Source: Bryobacteraceae bacterium (GTDB taxonomy: Bacteria > Acidobacteriota > Terriglobia > Bryobacterales > Bryobacteraceae). Taken from it: 37,733 nucleotides of DNA. This document shows positions 8,647-15,649 of the stretch, piece after piece. The position numbers were made by a program, and so were the translations under genes. Below the pieces are notes generated by a model that searched no databases, was not told where the DNA came from, and worked only from the letters and a program-made list of their open reading frames with translations. Each line of letters starts with the position of its first letter. Positions within the stretch are counted from its first letter, which is position 1. Location: positions 1-37,733 of the forward strand of contig JASIAM010000193.1 of the NCBI GenBank assembly GCA_030041985.1. The letters are read 5' to 3'.

Positions 8647-8831
8647 TCCTTCCTCCACGTGTCGCCCTCCAGCCGGCAAGCCGCCGGACTGAGAACCATG
8701 CGGACAGCAGTGAAGCGGCGCAGCGGGAATTGAAAGATATGTCGGCGTTCCAGCAACGCGATGTCTTTCTGCACGGAGTCATTCAGCCCCCGGGCCATCA
8801 AACGGCGCGATCAATATCTGTGATGTGTGGA

Positions 8832-8881
8832 AGACTATCACAGGAGTACAGACATGTCAAATATAAAATTCAGACATGTCA
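8832..8881 (-). promoter_or_regulatory. Promoter with two overlapping palindromic operators upstream of the solute-binding protein gene
   Basis: The 387-bp gap 8647-9033 holds no convincing gene. On the minus strand it has a perfect -35 TTGACA (8860-8855), a 17-bp spacer and TAGTCT (8837-8832). The perfect palindrome GACATGTC occurs at 8851-8858, overlapping the -35, and again at 8873-8880, exactly 22 bp away (two helical turns). This is a typical layout for repression by a dimeric regulator bound side by side, and the GntR gene is next door. The predicted leader is about 180 nt. Promoter and operator are inferred from sequence only. Confidence 0.6.
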
Positions 8882-9033
8882 CAGCTCGTGTTGGGTAAAT
8901 AAGGCGTTTTAAAATCAGTAGTTAACCAGGTAGGGCGCCAGGCACTTCGTCAAACTTGAGATTTGTCCAGCCATTTCGTGGACACTACACTCGTAGGTAA
9001 CTGCCCCTGCAAAGGGAAGCTAGCGGAATCAGA

Positions 9034-9825
9034 TCAGAGAGGACGCGATTCGTAAGTCGCAGCCGATTCTGCCAGTAAGAACGACTCGAGTGAGAGCGAT
9101 TTTTTCGCGATGCGCGTATATTTCTGCGGATATTCCTTTTGCAGCCGGAAATACAATTCGAGCCGCCGCAGCGCATTTTCCCTGCTGAACCGGATGTGCG
9201 ACCGCATTGCTTCGGCCGCGATTGCCGGGCTTTCCGTGACCAGTATCTTCATCAGATCCTGATGAAGAGTCGGCGGATTTGCGCGCGACGATCCCCGTGT
9301 GGCGCAGAGCCAGGTAGCGGCAACCGCGGAAATCCGGCTGATTACTTCGGCTAATGCGGGGCAGCGCGCGCATTCGGCGATGCGCTGATGCAGTTTCTGG
9401 TGCAGTCGCGAATAAAGAAACCGGTCGCCCTGAGACTGGACAGATAACTCATCCACGCGAACCGCCAGTTCCATAAGTTCCGCCCGCTCTTCTGGTGTAG
9501 CCTCCGTTGCGAAAAGCATGGCTGCCTGCGATTCGAGCGCCTCGCGAACAACGTAATGGCCGTGCACATCCGGACGGGTAGGCACCCGCACGCGCGTGCC
9601 CACGCGCGGCTGACTTTCGAGCAGACCTTCATGCTGGAGACGGATCAGCGCCTCGGACACAGGCAGCAGGCTCATTCCCAGTTCAGCGGCAAGTTTACGG
9701 CGCGAAATGATCTGGCCGATTGGAAGTTTTCCTTGGAGTATCCGCTCGCGTACGGTCGTATAGGCTTCCGCCGCCATACAATCGCCGTCCGGCAATTTGC
9801 GCTTGCGACCAGTTTTGACAGCCAT
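9034..9825 (-). CDS. GntR-family transcriptional regulator, FCD subfamily
   Basis: A 263-residue regulator. The ATG at 9825 has GAGGAGAAAT directly upstream and is preferred to the frame start at 9864. The N-terminal winged helix-turn-helix (about 20-90) shows AYTTVRERILQGKLPIGQ, SRRKLAAELGMSLLPVSEAL, then the wing LQHEGLLESQPRVGTRV. The C-terminal all-helical FCD ligand domain (about 100-245) keeps histidines at the expected metal or ligand positions: SRLHQKLHQ, the HQDLMKI helix and MRSHI. FCD regulators sense small organic acids and usually repress the catabolic genes beside them. It lies between the solute-binding protein gene and the divergent dehydratase/UbiD genes, and repeated TGTCA sites occur on both sides, so it likely controls both and itself. 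Confidence 0.88.
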   Translation of the reverse strand: MAVKTGRKRKLPDGDCMAAEAYTTVRERILQGKLPIGQIISRRKLAAELGMSLLPVSEALIRLQHEGLLESQPRVGTRVRVPTRPDVHGHYVVREALESQAAMLFATEATPEERAELMELAVRVDELSVQSQGDRFLYSRLHQKLHQRIAECARCPALAEVISRISAVAATWLCATRGSSRANPPTLHQDLMKILVTESPAIAAEAMRSHIRFSRENALRRLELYFRLQKEYPQKYTRIAKKSLSLESFLLAESAATYESRPL

Positions 9826-9914
9826 ATTTCTCCTCATTCTAGCCGAAACGCCGAAAACGCACAAAATGCCGGCCGGGAAATCGCGCAGGCATTAGCATAC
9901 GCGAAATGCCGCGC

Positions 9915-9956
9915 GGTGTCATATCAGTTTTTGAAAAGTGTCATGTTACGATATCT
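9915..9956 (+). promoter_or_regulatory. Candidate promoter/operator for the dehydratase-UbiD genes
   Basis: GTGTCAT occurs at 9915-9921 and 9937-9943, a spacing of 22 bp that equals the spacing of the GACATGTC sites upstream of the solute-binding protein gene; both pairs share the TGTCA core. The second copy lies between a weak -35 (TTTTGA 9928-9933 with a 17-bp spacer, or TTGAAA 9930-9935 with 15) and TATCTT at 9951-9956. A repressor bound here would block plus-strand transcription, and could also affect the divergent regulator gene. Confidence 0.45.
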
Positions 9957-9973
9957 TAGTAAGCAGGAAAATG

Positions 9974-10009
9974 ACTGGTAAAGCATGTTCTACTGGCAAA
10001 GCATGTTCT
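9974..10009 (+). repeat. Tandem 18-bp direct repeat in the leader of the dehydratase gene
   Basis: Two abutting copies of ACTGGYAAAGCATGTTCT (9974-9991 and 9992-10009) differ at one base only. They end one base before the GGAGG ribosome binding site (10010-10014). Possible roles are a protein or antisense-RNA binding site controlling translation, or a recent slip duplication. Confidence 0.85.
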
Positions 10010-10019
10010 GGAGGCAGAA

Positions 10020-11279
10020 TTGGGGATGACAATCGCCGAGAAGATTCTCTCGGCAAAATCCGGGAGCGGTTCGAAGGCCGGCGAGATTGTGGAAGCCTGT
10101 CCCGATCTGGTGATGAGCCATACGGCCACGTGGCGCTCGGTCAGCGTAATGCAGCGAATCGGCGCCACCAAACTTTACGATCCCGGCCGCCTGGCGATCG
10201 TTCTGGACCACATTTCTCCCGCCAAGACGGAAAAATACGCTGCCGATCAGCAGACATCGCGGAACTTCGCGCGTAATCACGGAGTGACGAAATTCTACGA
10301 CGTCGACGCGGGCATCGCGCATCTTGTTTTGATGGAAGCGGGGCACGTCCTCCCTGGCGATCTGATCGTAGGCACGGATTCGCATTGCACTATTTACGGT
10401 AGCCTCGGAGCGCTGGGAACCGGGATCGGCTATACCGAGGTAGCATCCGTGTGGATCACCGGAAAGCTGTGGTTAAAGGTGCCGGAAAGCATTCGCATCG
10501 TCCTCGAAGGCCGGTTTCCGGCAGGCGTCTATTCCAAGGATCTGATGCTTTACCTGATCGGTAAGCTGGGCGCCGACGGATGCAATTACAAATCGGTCGA
10601 GTTCTACGGCGGCACGGCTCGGGACCTCAGCATTTCTGAAAGGATGACGGTGACCAACCTGTCGATGGAGATGGGCGTGAAATGCGCTTTCTTCCCGCCG
10701 GACGACAAGACCGTCGAATATCTGCAAGGCAGGCTCCAGGACCAGAGCCGCTACCACCCGGTACTAGCCGATCCGGACGCCGAATATGAACAGGAACTCC
10801 CCGTCAATGTCGCGCAACTGGAGCCAATGGTCGCCTGTCCGCACGAGGTCGAAAATACGAAGCCTGTCGGCGAAGTGGCCGGGACGCATATCGATCAGTT
10901 GTTCCTCGGGTCCTGCGCCAACGCCAAGTACGAAGATCTGGTAGTGGCCGCGCAAATTCTCAAAGGACACCGCATTCACCCGGGCGTTCGCATGATTATT
11001 ACTCCGGGGTCAAAGAAGATCATGCTGGAAGCCATGAATTCCGGAGTCCTGCAGACTTTGATGGAAAGCGGCGGCCTCGTAACGAACCCGGGTTGTGGGG
11101 CTTGTGCCGGCGACGGTGGAATGCTGGCCGATGGCGAAGTCTGTCTCTCCACCGCAAACCGCAACTTCATCGGACGCATGGGAAGTAGCAAATCGCAGAT
11201 CTATCTGTCGAGTCCGGCGACGCTGGCGGCCTCGGCAATCAAAGGGGTCATAGCGGACCCGCGGGAGTTCCTGAACTAA
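10020..11279 (+). CDS. 3-isopropylmalate dehydratase-like large subunit (aconitase superfamily)
   Basis: A 419-residue LeuC/HacA-type large subunit. With LeuD it would dehydrate and rehydrate a hydroxy-acid using a [4Fe-4S] cluster. The cluster cysteines are visible: C299 (FLGSCANAKYED), C359 and C362 (NPGCGACAGDGG). Also seen are LVMSHTATW, GTDSHCTIYGSLGALGTGIG and the C-terminal RNFIGRMGSSKSQIYLSSP. Start: GGAGG at 10010-10014 suits TTG at 10020 (5 bp), giving MGMTIAEKIL as in many relatives; ATG at 10026 (11 bp) is the alternative. Its length matches the short archaeal-type LeuC, not the about 470-residue E. coli form. With a GntR regulator and UbiD beside it and no other leu genes, a catabolic role is more likely than leucine synthesis. 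Candidates include dimethylmalate- or isopropylmalate-like substrates. Confidence 0.87.
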   Translation: MGMTIAEKILSAKSGSGSKAGEIVEACPDLVMSHTATWRSVSVMQRIGATKLYDPGRLAIVLDHISPAKTEKYAADQQTSRNFARNHGVTKFYDVDAGIAHLVLMEAGHVLPGDLIVGTDSHCTIYGSLGALGTGIGYTEVASVWITGKLWLKVPESIRIVLEGRFPAGVYSKDLMLYLIGKLGADGCNYKSVEFYGGTARDLSISERMTVTNLSMEMGVKCAFFPPDDKTVEYLQGRLQDQSRYHPVLADPDAEYEQELPVNVAQLEPMVACPHEVENTKPVGEVAGTHIDQLFLGSCANAKYEDLVVAAQILKGHRIHPGVRMIITPGSKKIMLEAMNSGVLQTLMESGGLVTNPGCGACAGDGGMLADGEVCLSTANRNFIGRMGSSKSQIYLSSPATLAASAIKGVIADPREFLN

Positions 11280-11779
11280 TGGAATCCATCATCCAGGGCC
11301 GTGTTTACAAGTTCGGGGATAACATCAATTCCGACATCATTATTCCCGGCCGGTATCTGATCTACATCGATCGCGAACGGCTGGGACAACACGCATTCGA
11401 AATGCTGGGCGACGGCTTTCCGGACAAACTGCGGAGCTTTGAGATCCTGGTTGCGGGCCGGAACTTCGGCTGCGGTAGCGCGCGCGAACAGGCTGCGACC
11501 GCGATCCAGGGCCTCGGAATCAAGGCTGTGGTGGCTGCTTCGTTCGCCCGCACTTTCTATCGCAACGCCATTAACGACGGCCTTCCGATCGTGGAATCGC
11601 CGGCACTCTACGCCGCGGTGCAGGAGGGCTCCGAGATCCGCATCGACCTCGAAGCCGGCAAGATTCACCACGATGGCAAAGAATATTCATTCCCCAAGAT
11701 GCCGGAGTCGGTCCGCAAAATTCTTGAATTGGGAGGATTGGCTAATTACCTGAAGACTCAACTGCCCACAGGTCTGTGA
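11279..11779 (+). CDS. 3-isopropylmalate dehydratase-like small subunit
   Basis: A 166-residue LeuD-type swivel domain that completes the active site of the large subunit. The ATG overlaps the large-subunit stop by one base (TAATG), so the two are translated together in equal amounts. Motifs: KFGDNINSDIIIPGRYL near the N-terminus, GRNFGCGSAREQA at about 60-72, then ASFARTFYRNAINDGLP. In studied relatives the residues after the IIPxRYL motif sit near the substrate's side group; homoaconitase has an arginine there. Here the loop reads YLIY, without arginine, which favours a hydrophobic side group (isopropyl- or dimethylmalate-like) over homocitrate. That assignment is an inference from a short loop. 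Confidence 0.87.
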   Translation: MESIIQGRVYKFGDNINSDIIIPGRYLIYIDRERLGQHAFEMLGDGFPDKLRSFEILVAGRNFGCGSAREQAATAIQGLGIKAVVAASFARTFYRNAINDGLPIVESPALYAAVQEGSEIRIDLEAGKIHHDGKEYSFPKMPESVRKILELGGLANYLKTQLPTGL

Positions 11780-11832
11780 TCCGGCCTGTAAAAGCCCAGT
11801 TCGTCCCACGCGTTTGGTAACCTACCATTTCC

Positions 11833-13290
11833 ATGGCCTATCGCGACCTGCGGGAATTCATTCGCGCTCTGGACAAGCAGCGCGAACTCAAACGCATTCC
11901 GTTTGAAGTTGACCCCATCCTCGAAATCACCGAATTCGCCGATCGTGCCGTCAAAGGTGGAGGCCCCGCGCTGCTATTCGAAAAGCCCAAGGGCTCCTCC
12001 ATGCCAGTGCTTATCAATGCATTCGCTTCCCCACGCAGAATGGAACTGGCACTTGAAGTCAGCTCCATCGATACAATTGCCGCCCGTATTGTGGAATTCC
12101 TTGAACTGCGCATGCCCGAAGGCCTCATCGGCAAGCTCAAAATGCTCCCTAAACTGGCCGAAGTCGGTGCATTCTTTCCGCGCACCATCGGCAAGGGACC
12201 CTGCCAGGAAGTCGTCCGCACCGAGGGCTTTTCCTTATTTGAGTATCCGGTTCTCCAATGCTGGCCGGAGGACGCCGGGCGCTTCATCACTCTGCCGCTG
12301 GTATTTTCACGCAACCCCGATACCGGCAAACGCAACTGCGGCATGTACCGCATGCAGATCTTCGATGAGCGCACCGCCGGGATGCACTGGCAGACTCACA
12401 AGCAAGGCGCAGAACACTACCGCCGGGCCCTCAAAACTATGCCGCAGCAAGGCCAGGCGCGCATGCCCGTCGCCGTGGCCATCGGCGCCGACCCCGCTAC
12501 CATGTACTCCGCCATTCTGCCCCTGCCGCCGGAGCTGGATGAAATGATGATTGCCGGCTTCCTCCGCTCCAGTCCCGTGGAGATGGTAAAGTGCCAGACC
12601 AGCGATCTTGAGGTCCCCGCTCAGGCCGAAATCGTTCTCGAAGGCTACGTCGAGTTGGGGGAACTCCGCACCGAAGGCCCTTTCGGCGATCACACCGGCT
12701 TCTATTCGCTTGCCGACGACTACCCGGTCTTCCACGTGACCTGCATCACTCAACGCAAGGACGCCATCTACGCCACCACCATCGTCGGCCCGCCGCCCAT
12801 GGAGGATTACTACATGGGCAAGGCGGTCGAGCGCATCTTCCTCCCGCTCATGCGCCTGCAGCTTCCCGAAGTGCGCGATATCGCCATGCCCGCCGAAGGC
12901 ATTTTTCACAACCTGATTCTGGTGTCCATGCGCAAATCGTATCCGGGCCACGCGCGCAAAGTGATGCACGCTATCTGGGGACTGGGCCAGGCGATGTTTT
13001 CTAAATGCATCGTGGTCGTTGATGAAGACGTGGATGTGCAGAACGTGCGCGAAGTGGCCTGGAAAGCGCTCAATAACATTGATCCCGAGCGGGATATCCA
13101 GTTCGTTCTCGGTCCAGTCGATTCTCTCGATCACTCGAGCCGCCTGCCTAATTACGGCTCCAAGATGGGCGTTGACGCCACGCGCAAATGGCCCGGTGAA
13201 GGTTTCACCCGCCCGTGGCCCGGTGTAATCGAAATGACCGCCGGCGTCAAACGCCGTGTGGACGACCTCTGGAAAAAGGCAGGTTTGTAA
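11833..13290 (+). CDS. UbiD-family prenyl-FMN-dependent decarboxylase
   Basis: A 485-residue UbiD-family protein. These enzymes use prenylated FMN to (de)carboxylate alpha,beta-unsaturated or aromatic acids. Family marks: MYRMQIFDERTAGMHWQTHK, the E/D acid pair in EGPFGDHTGFYSLADDYPVF at about 279-298, VGPPPMEDYYMGKA, KSYPGHARKVMHAIWGLGQ, and the C-terminal SKMGVDATRKWPGEGF. The start at 11833 gives the usual MAYRDLREFI beginning but no clear Shine-Dalgarno is seen. It begins 53 bp after the dehydratase small subunit on the same strand and is likely in the same operon. No ubiX (prenyl-FMN synthase) gene is in the window, so cofactor must come from elsewhere. A ubiquinone role is possible, but the neighbours point to a catabolic substrate, perhaps the unsaturated acid made by the dehydratase. 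Confidence 0.88.
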   Translation: MAYRDLREFIRALDKQRELKRIPFEVDPILEITEFADRAVKGGGPALLFEKPKGSSMPVLINAFASPRRMELALEVSSIDTIAARIVEFLELRMPEGLIGKLKMLPKLAEVGAFFPRTIGKGPCQEVVRTEGFSLFEYPVLQCWPEDAGRFITLPLVFSRNPDTGKRNCGMYRMQIFDERTAGMHWQTHKQGAEHYRRALKTMPQQGQARMPVAVAIGADPATMYSAILPLPPELDEMMIAGFLRSSPVEMVKCQTSDLEVPAQAEIVLEGYVELGELRTEGPFGDHTGFYSLADDYPVFHVTCITQRKDAIYATTIVGPPPMEDYYMGKAVERIFLPLMRLQLPEVRDIAMPAEGIFHNLILVSMRKSYPGHARKVMHAIWGLGQAMFSKCIVVVDEDVDVQNVREVAWKALNNIDPERDIQFVLGPVDSLDHSSRLPNYGSKMGVDATRKWPGEGFTRPWPGVIEMTAGVKRRVDDLWKKAGL

Positions 13291-13293
13291 CCC

Positions 13294-13314
13294 TGCATGC
13301 GCGCATGCGCGCGC
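13294..13314. repeat. Alternating purine-pyrimidine tract containing a 14-bp palindrome
   Basis: Twenty-one bases of strict purine-pyrimidine alternation follow the ubiD stop, containing the perfect palindrome GCATGCGCGCATGC (13295-13308). Such tracts can adopt Z-form or cruciform structure under supercoiling. There is no T-run downstream, so it is a poor intrinsic terminator. Confidence 0.7.
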
Positions 13315-13347
13315 CGAATTTGTTTGGCAGGTAACAAATAGGAGATA

Positions 13348-13953
13348 ATGGTACTAATGCGCTTCGCTGCCGCTTCGGTCGGGGTTTTGCTGGCTCTGAG
13401 CAGCCTGCCCGTTCACGCGCAGATGCCATTGAACATAATCGTTGTCGAAGGCGATGGGGCCATCAACAACATTCGCCAGCGCACGGCCCGCGAAACCATT
13501 GTTCAAGTAGAGGATGAAAATCACAGGCCGGTCGCCGGGGCAGTGGTTACGTTTACCTTGCCCACCCAGGGGGCGGGCGGCGCATTTGCCAATGGCGCGC
13601 AGACACTTACCGTGATGACCAACGCGGAAGGCCGCGCTGCTGCGACGGGCCTGCGGGTCAACAAAATCGCTGGCAATTGGTCCATTCGCGTGAACGCCTC
13701 CTTCGGCGACCGTACCGGGGTCGTTTCGATCTCGCAAACCAATGCCGCTGCGGGCGCGGCAGGCGCTGGCGCCGCTGCGGGCGCGGCCATTTCTACCAAA
13801 TTGATTATCATCGTGGCTGCGGTTGCGGGGGCGGCCGCGGCAGGCGGCGCAATTGCCGCTACTCGCGGCGGTGGATCGGGTAATAACAATAATTCTTCTT
13901 CGGCGCCCACCACGATCACTCTGGGCGGCAGCACTGTCGGATCACCACATTAA
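13348..13953 (+). CDS. Secreted protein with Ig-like domain and C-terminal membrane segment, function unknown
   Basis: A 201-residue protein. Signal peptide at about 1-25 (FAAASVGVLLALSSLPVHAQ). Residues about 27-130 look like a bacterial Ig-like or carboxypeptidase-regulatory beta-sandwich: IVQVEDENHRPVAGAVVTFT, then NAEGRAAATGLRVNKIAG. An Ala/Gly-rich stretch leads into a hydrophobic segment (about 150-175, KLIIIVAAVAGAAAAGGAIA) and then a glycine, asparagine and serine-rich tail. The layout suggests a protein exported and held by one C-terminal helix. AGGAG lies only 3 bp before the ATG at 13348, so the in-frame ATG at 13357 (12 bp) is an alternative start. The next gene follows 6 bp after the stop. 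No function is assigned. Confidence 0.7.
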   Translation: MVLMRFAAASVGVLLALSSLPVHAQMPLNIIVVEGDGAINNIRQRTARETIVQVEDENHRPVAGAVVTFTLPTQGAGGAFANGAQTLTVMTNAEGRAAATGLRVNKIAGNWSIRVNASFGDRTGVVSISQTNAAAGAAGAGAAAGAAISTKLIIIVAAVAGAAAAGGAIAATRGGGSGNNNNSSSAPTTITLGGSTVGSPH

Positions 13954-13959
13954 CTTGTC

Positions 13960-14955
13960 ATGATTCTCAGAATCGTAAGAACATTTGCCTTTGTCTCTCT
14001 GGCGGTTGTGCTGGAAGCGCAAACCCAAAGCAGCATCAACGGCCCTGTTGCGGGCTATGTATTCGATAAAGCCTCCCAGGCTTTGCGCCCCATTCTGGGT
14101 CTCGCCGGTTCGTCGTTGCTGGGCGCCCCTGTAAGCTTTGGCTATAAGGTCACGGCGGCATTCGTCTCCCCGCATCTGGATAGCGTATTCGCCGTTGCCT
14201 CCGATGGCAGCTCCCACTTTTTCCAATTCGGGAGCGGCACTCTGCAAGAGGTCTCGATTAGCAGCCTGGCCAATGCCGGCCCGTCGTATCGAGTCGCATT
14301 CAGCCCTTCCGGTACGGCCCTCGCGCTTTATACGGCCAACTCCGCACAGATCCTCACGGGTTTGCCGGGTACGCCCAAAGTGGCCGGGAGTGTGGATCTG
14401 ACCAGCATTGGTAACCCCAACACGCTGGCGCTGAGCGATGATGGCGTTGCCTTGCTGGTATCGGCTAACAGCGCGCTTCGTTTATTCGGATCCTTCGCGG
14501 ATATGGGAACGCTCATGAACACCGCAGGGACTCCAGCGATGGCATTCGCGGTGGGCAACCACGATGCAGCCGTGTCGGACAGCGCTGCCGGCCTCCTTCT
14601 CTTTCAGAATCTGATGGGATCCGGAGCCTCCCAGGTCATATCGCCTCCTGCGCAGAATGCCGCTGCTTCTTCCGCTTTGGCATTCTCTTCCGATGAGAAA
14701 GCCATTTACGTGGCGGCATCTTCTTCTCAAACGATTACGCGGTTCGATCTCACCGCCAACACCAGCAGCAGCCTTCCGTGCAGTTGCTCGCCCACGTTGC
14801 TCGCGCGCATGGGAAATGTGTTCCGGTTGACGGATCTTGGTACCGATCCCCTTTGGCTGCTCGATCAGCCGGAAAGCAACGCGCGCGTCGTTTTTGTGCC
14901 GGCGCTCGCCCAAGCCGAACCCGCCAAGACTCCCAAACCGCTCGGGCTTCGCTGA
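13960..14955 (+). CDS. Secreted beta-propeller-like protein, function unknown
   Basis: A 331-residue protein with a signal peptide (MILRIVRTFAFVSLAVVLEA, cleavage near EAQ). The mature part holds repeated blade-like units such as RVAFSPSGTALALYTANS, TLALSDDGVALLVSANS and ALAFSSDEKAIYVAASSS, which fit a WD/YVTN-type beta-propeller. A Cys pair (PCSCSP) occurs near residue 273. It starts 6 bp after the Ig-like protein gene and is very likely co-transcribed, so the two may work together at the cell surface. It converges with the recA-paralogue gene with a 4-bp gap. I do not recognise a named family. Confidence 0.68.
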   Translation: MILRIVRTFAFVSLAVVLEAQTQSSINGPVAGYVFDKASQALRPILGLAGSSLLGAPVSFGYKVTAAFVSPHLDSVFAVASDGSSHFFQFGSGTLQEVSISSLANAGPSYRVAFSPSGTALALYTANSAQILTGLPGTPKVAGSVDLTSIGNPNTLALSDDGVALLVSANSALRLFGSFADMGTLMNTAGTPAMAFAVGNHDAAVSDSAAGLLLFQNLMGSGASQVISPPAQNAAASSALAFSSDEKAIYVAASSSQTITRFDLTANTSSSLPCSCSPTLLARMGNVFRLTDLGTDPLWLLDQPESNARVVFVPALAQAEPAKTPKPLGLR

Positions 14956-14959
14956 GACG

Positions 14960-15646
14960 TTATTGCCGCTCCGCAAATCCAGGTCTGCGCCACTCCAGTT
15001 CGCAAGTCCCGAACGGAGTGGCCAGGCTGTTCTTGACAACGCGGAACCGCACTGTTCGTCCATTCGCCGATAGCGCAATGCGAACGGCGGCGTAAAGTTT
15101 CAAGGAAGGTCCGCCGGAGCTGGTTTCCGGTTGCGCCACACCGGGGTCCGGCCGGATGCGAGTCTGGTTGAGGAACACTACGGCCGCGCCGCTTCTCACC
15201 GCAGCCGGCGCCAGCCTCCGCAGAGCAGAACTTAGCGCGCGGCTGTGCAGCCCGTCGCCGCCCATTCCGATACCGGTCTCCAGTTCGAGTTGCGGAATCA
15301 ACGCAGCCGCGGAATCAATCACCACTAAATCGAGGACTCCCGAAGCCGCCAGGCAGCACGCCATGGCGCACGCCTGCTCAGTGGTTTTCGGCGCGGCCAC
15401 CGGAAGGCGCGTCACGTCTACGCCCAGAGCCGCGGCAAACATGCCGTCGAATGCATGTTCGGCGTCAATCCAAGCCGCGGCACCGCCATTGTGTTGCAGA
15501 CACGCAACCATCTGCAAGGCGAGAGCGGTTTTGCCGCAGCTTGCCGGACCGAAGATTTCCACGATTCTGCCGCGCGGAAGCCCGCCGGTACCCAGAGCAG
15601 CATCCAGCGAGACAAAGCCCGTGGAGAGCGGCACAGCCTGAAGCAA
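14960..15646 (-). CDS. RecA-core paralogue (RecA-like ATPase lacking end domains)
   Basis: A 228-residue RecA-fold ATPase encoded 3 bp after the recA stop, beginning with TTG at 15646 (GTG at 15634 is an alternative). Walker A reads GPASCGKTAL, the catalytic glutamate is kept in WIDAEHAFD, Walker B is LVVIDSAAALIP, and the RecA glutamine switch is in FLNQTRIRP. The region corresponding to DNA-binding loop 2 (PETSSGGPSLKLYAAVRI) parallels RecA's. It lacks RecA's N-terminal polymerisation helix and strand and the whole C-terminal domain, so it probably cannot form a normal filament alone. It may be a RecA accessory protein, comparable in spirit to ImuA/SulA-like or RadA-type paralogues, or a decaying tandem duplicate. 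The intact motifs argue for function. Confidence 0.78.
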   Translation of the reverse strand: MLQAVPLSTGFVSLDAALGTGGLPRGRIVEIFGPASCGKTALALQMVACLQHNGGAAAWIDAEHAFDGMFAAALGVDVTRLPVAAPKTTEQACAMACCLAASGVLDLVVIDSAAALIPQLELETGIGMGGDGLHSRALSSALRRLAPAAVRSGAAVVFLNQTRIRPDPGVAQPETSSGGPSLKLYAAVRIALSANGRTVRFRVVKNSLATPFGTCELEWRRPGFAERQ

Positions 15647-15649
15647 GAA

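Noticed and set aside
8730-8912. Possible 60-codon gene in the gap between binding protein and regulator
   Set aside because: No ribosome binding site or protein-like pattern, and it covers the candidate promoter and operator.
10020-11779. Leucine biosynthesis assignment (leuCD)
   Set aside because: Sequence alone allows it, but no leuA or leuB is adjacent and a GntR regulator and UbiD are, so I did not give leu gene symbols.
12307-13134. Long open frame on the minus strand inside the UbiD gene
   Set aside because: It is fully antisense to a well-conserved UbiD protein, shows no domain pattern and is a by-product of GC-rich codon use.
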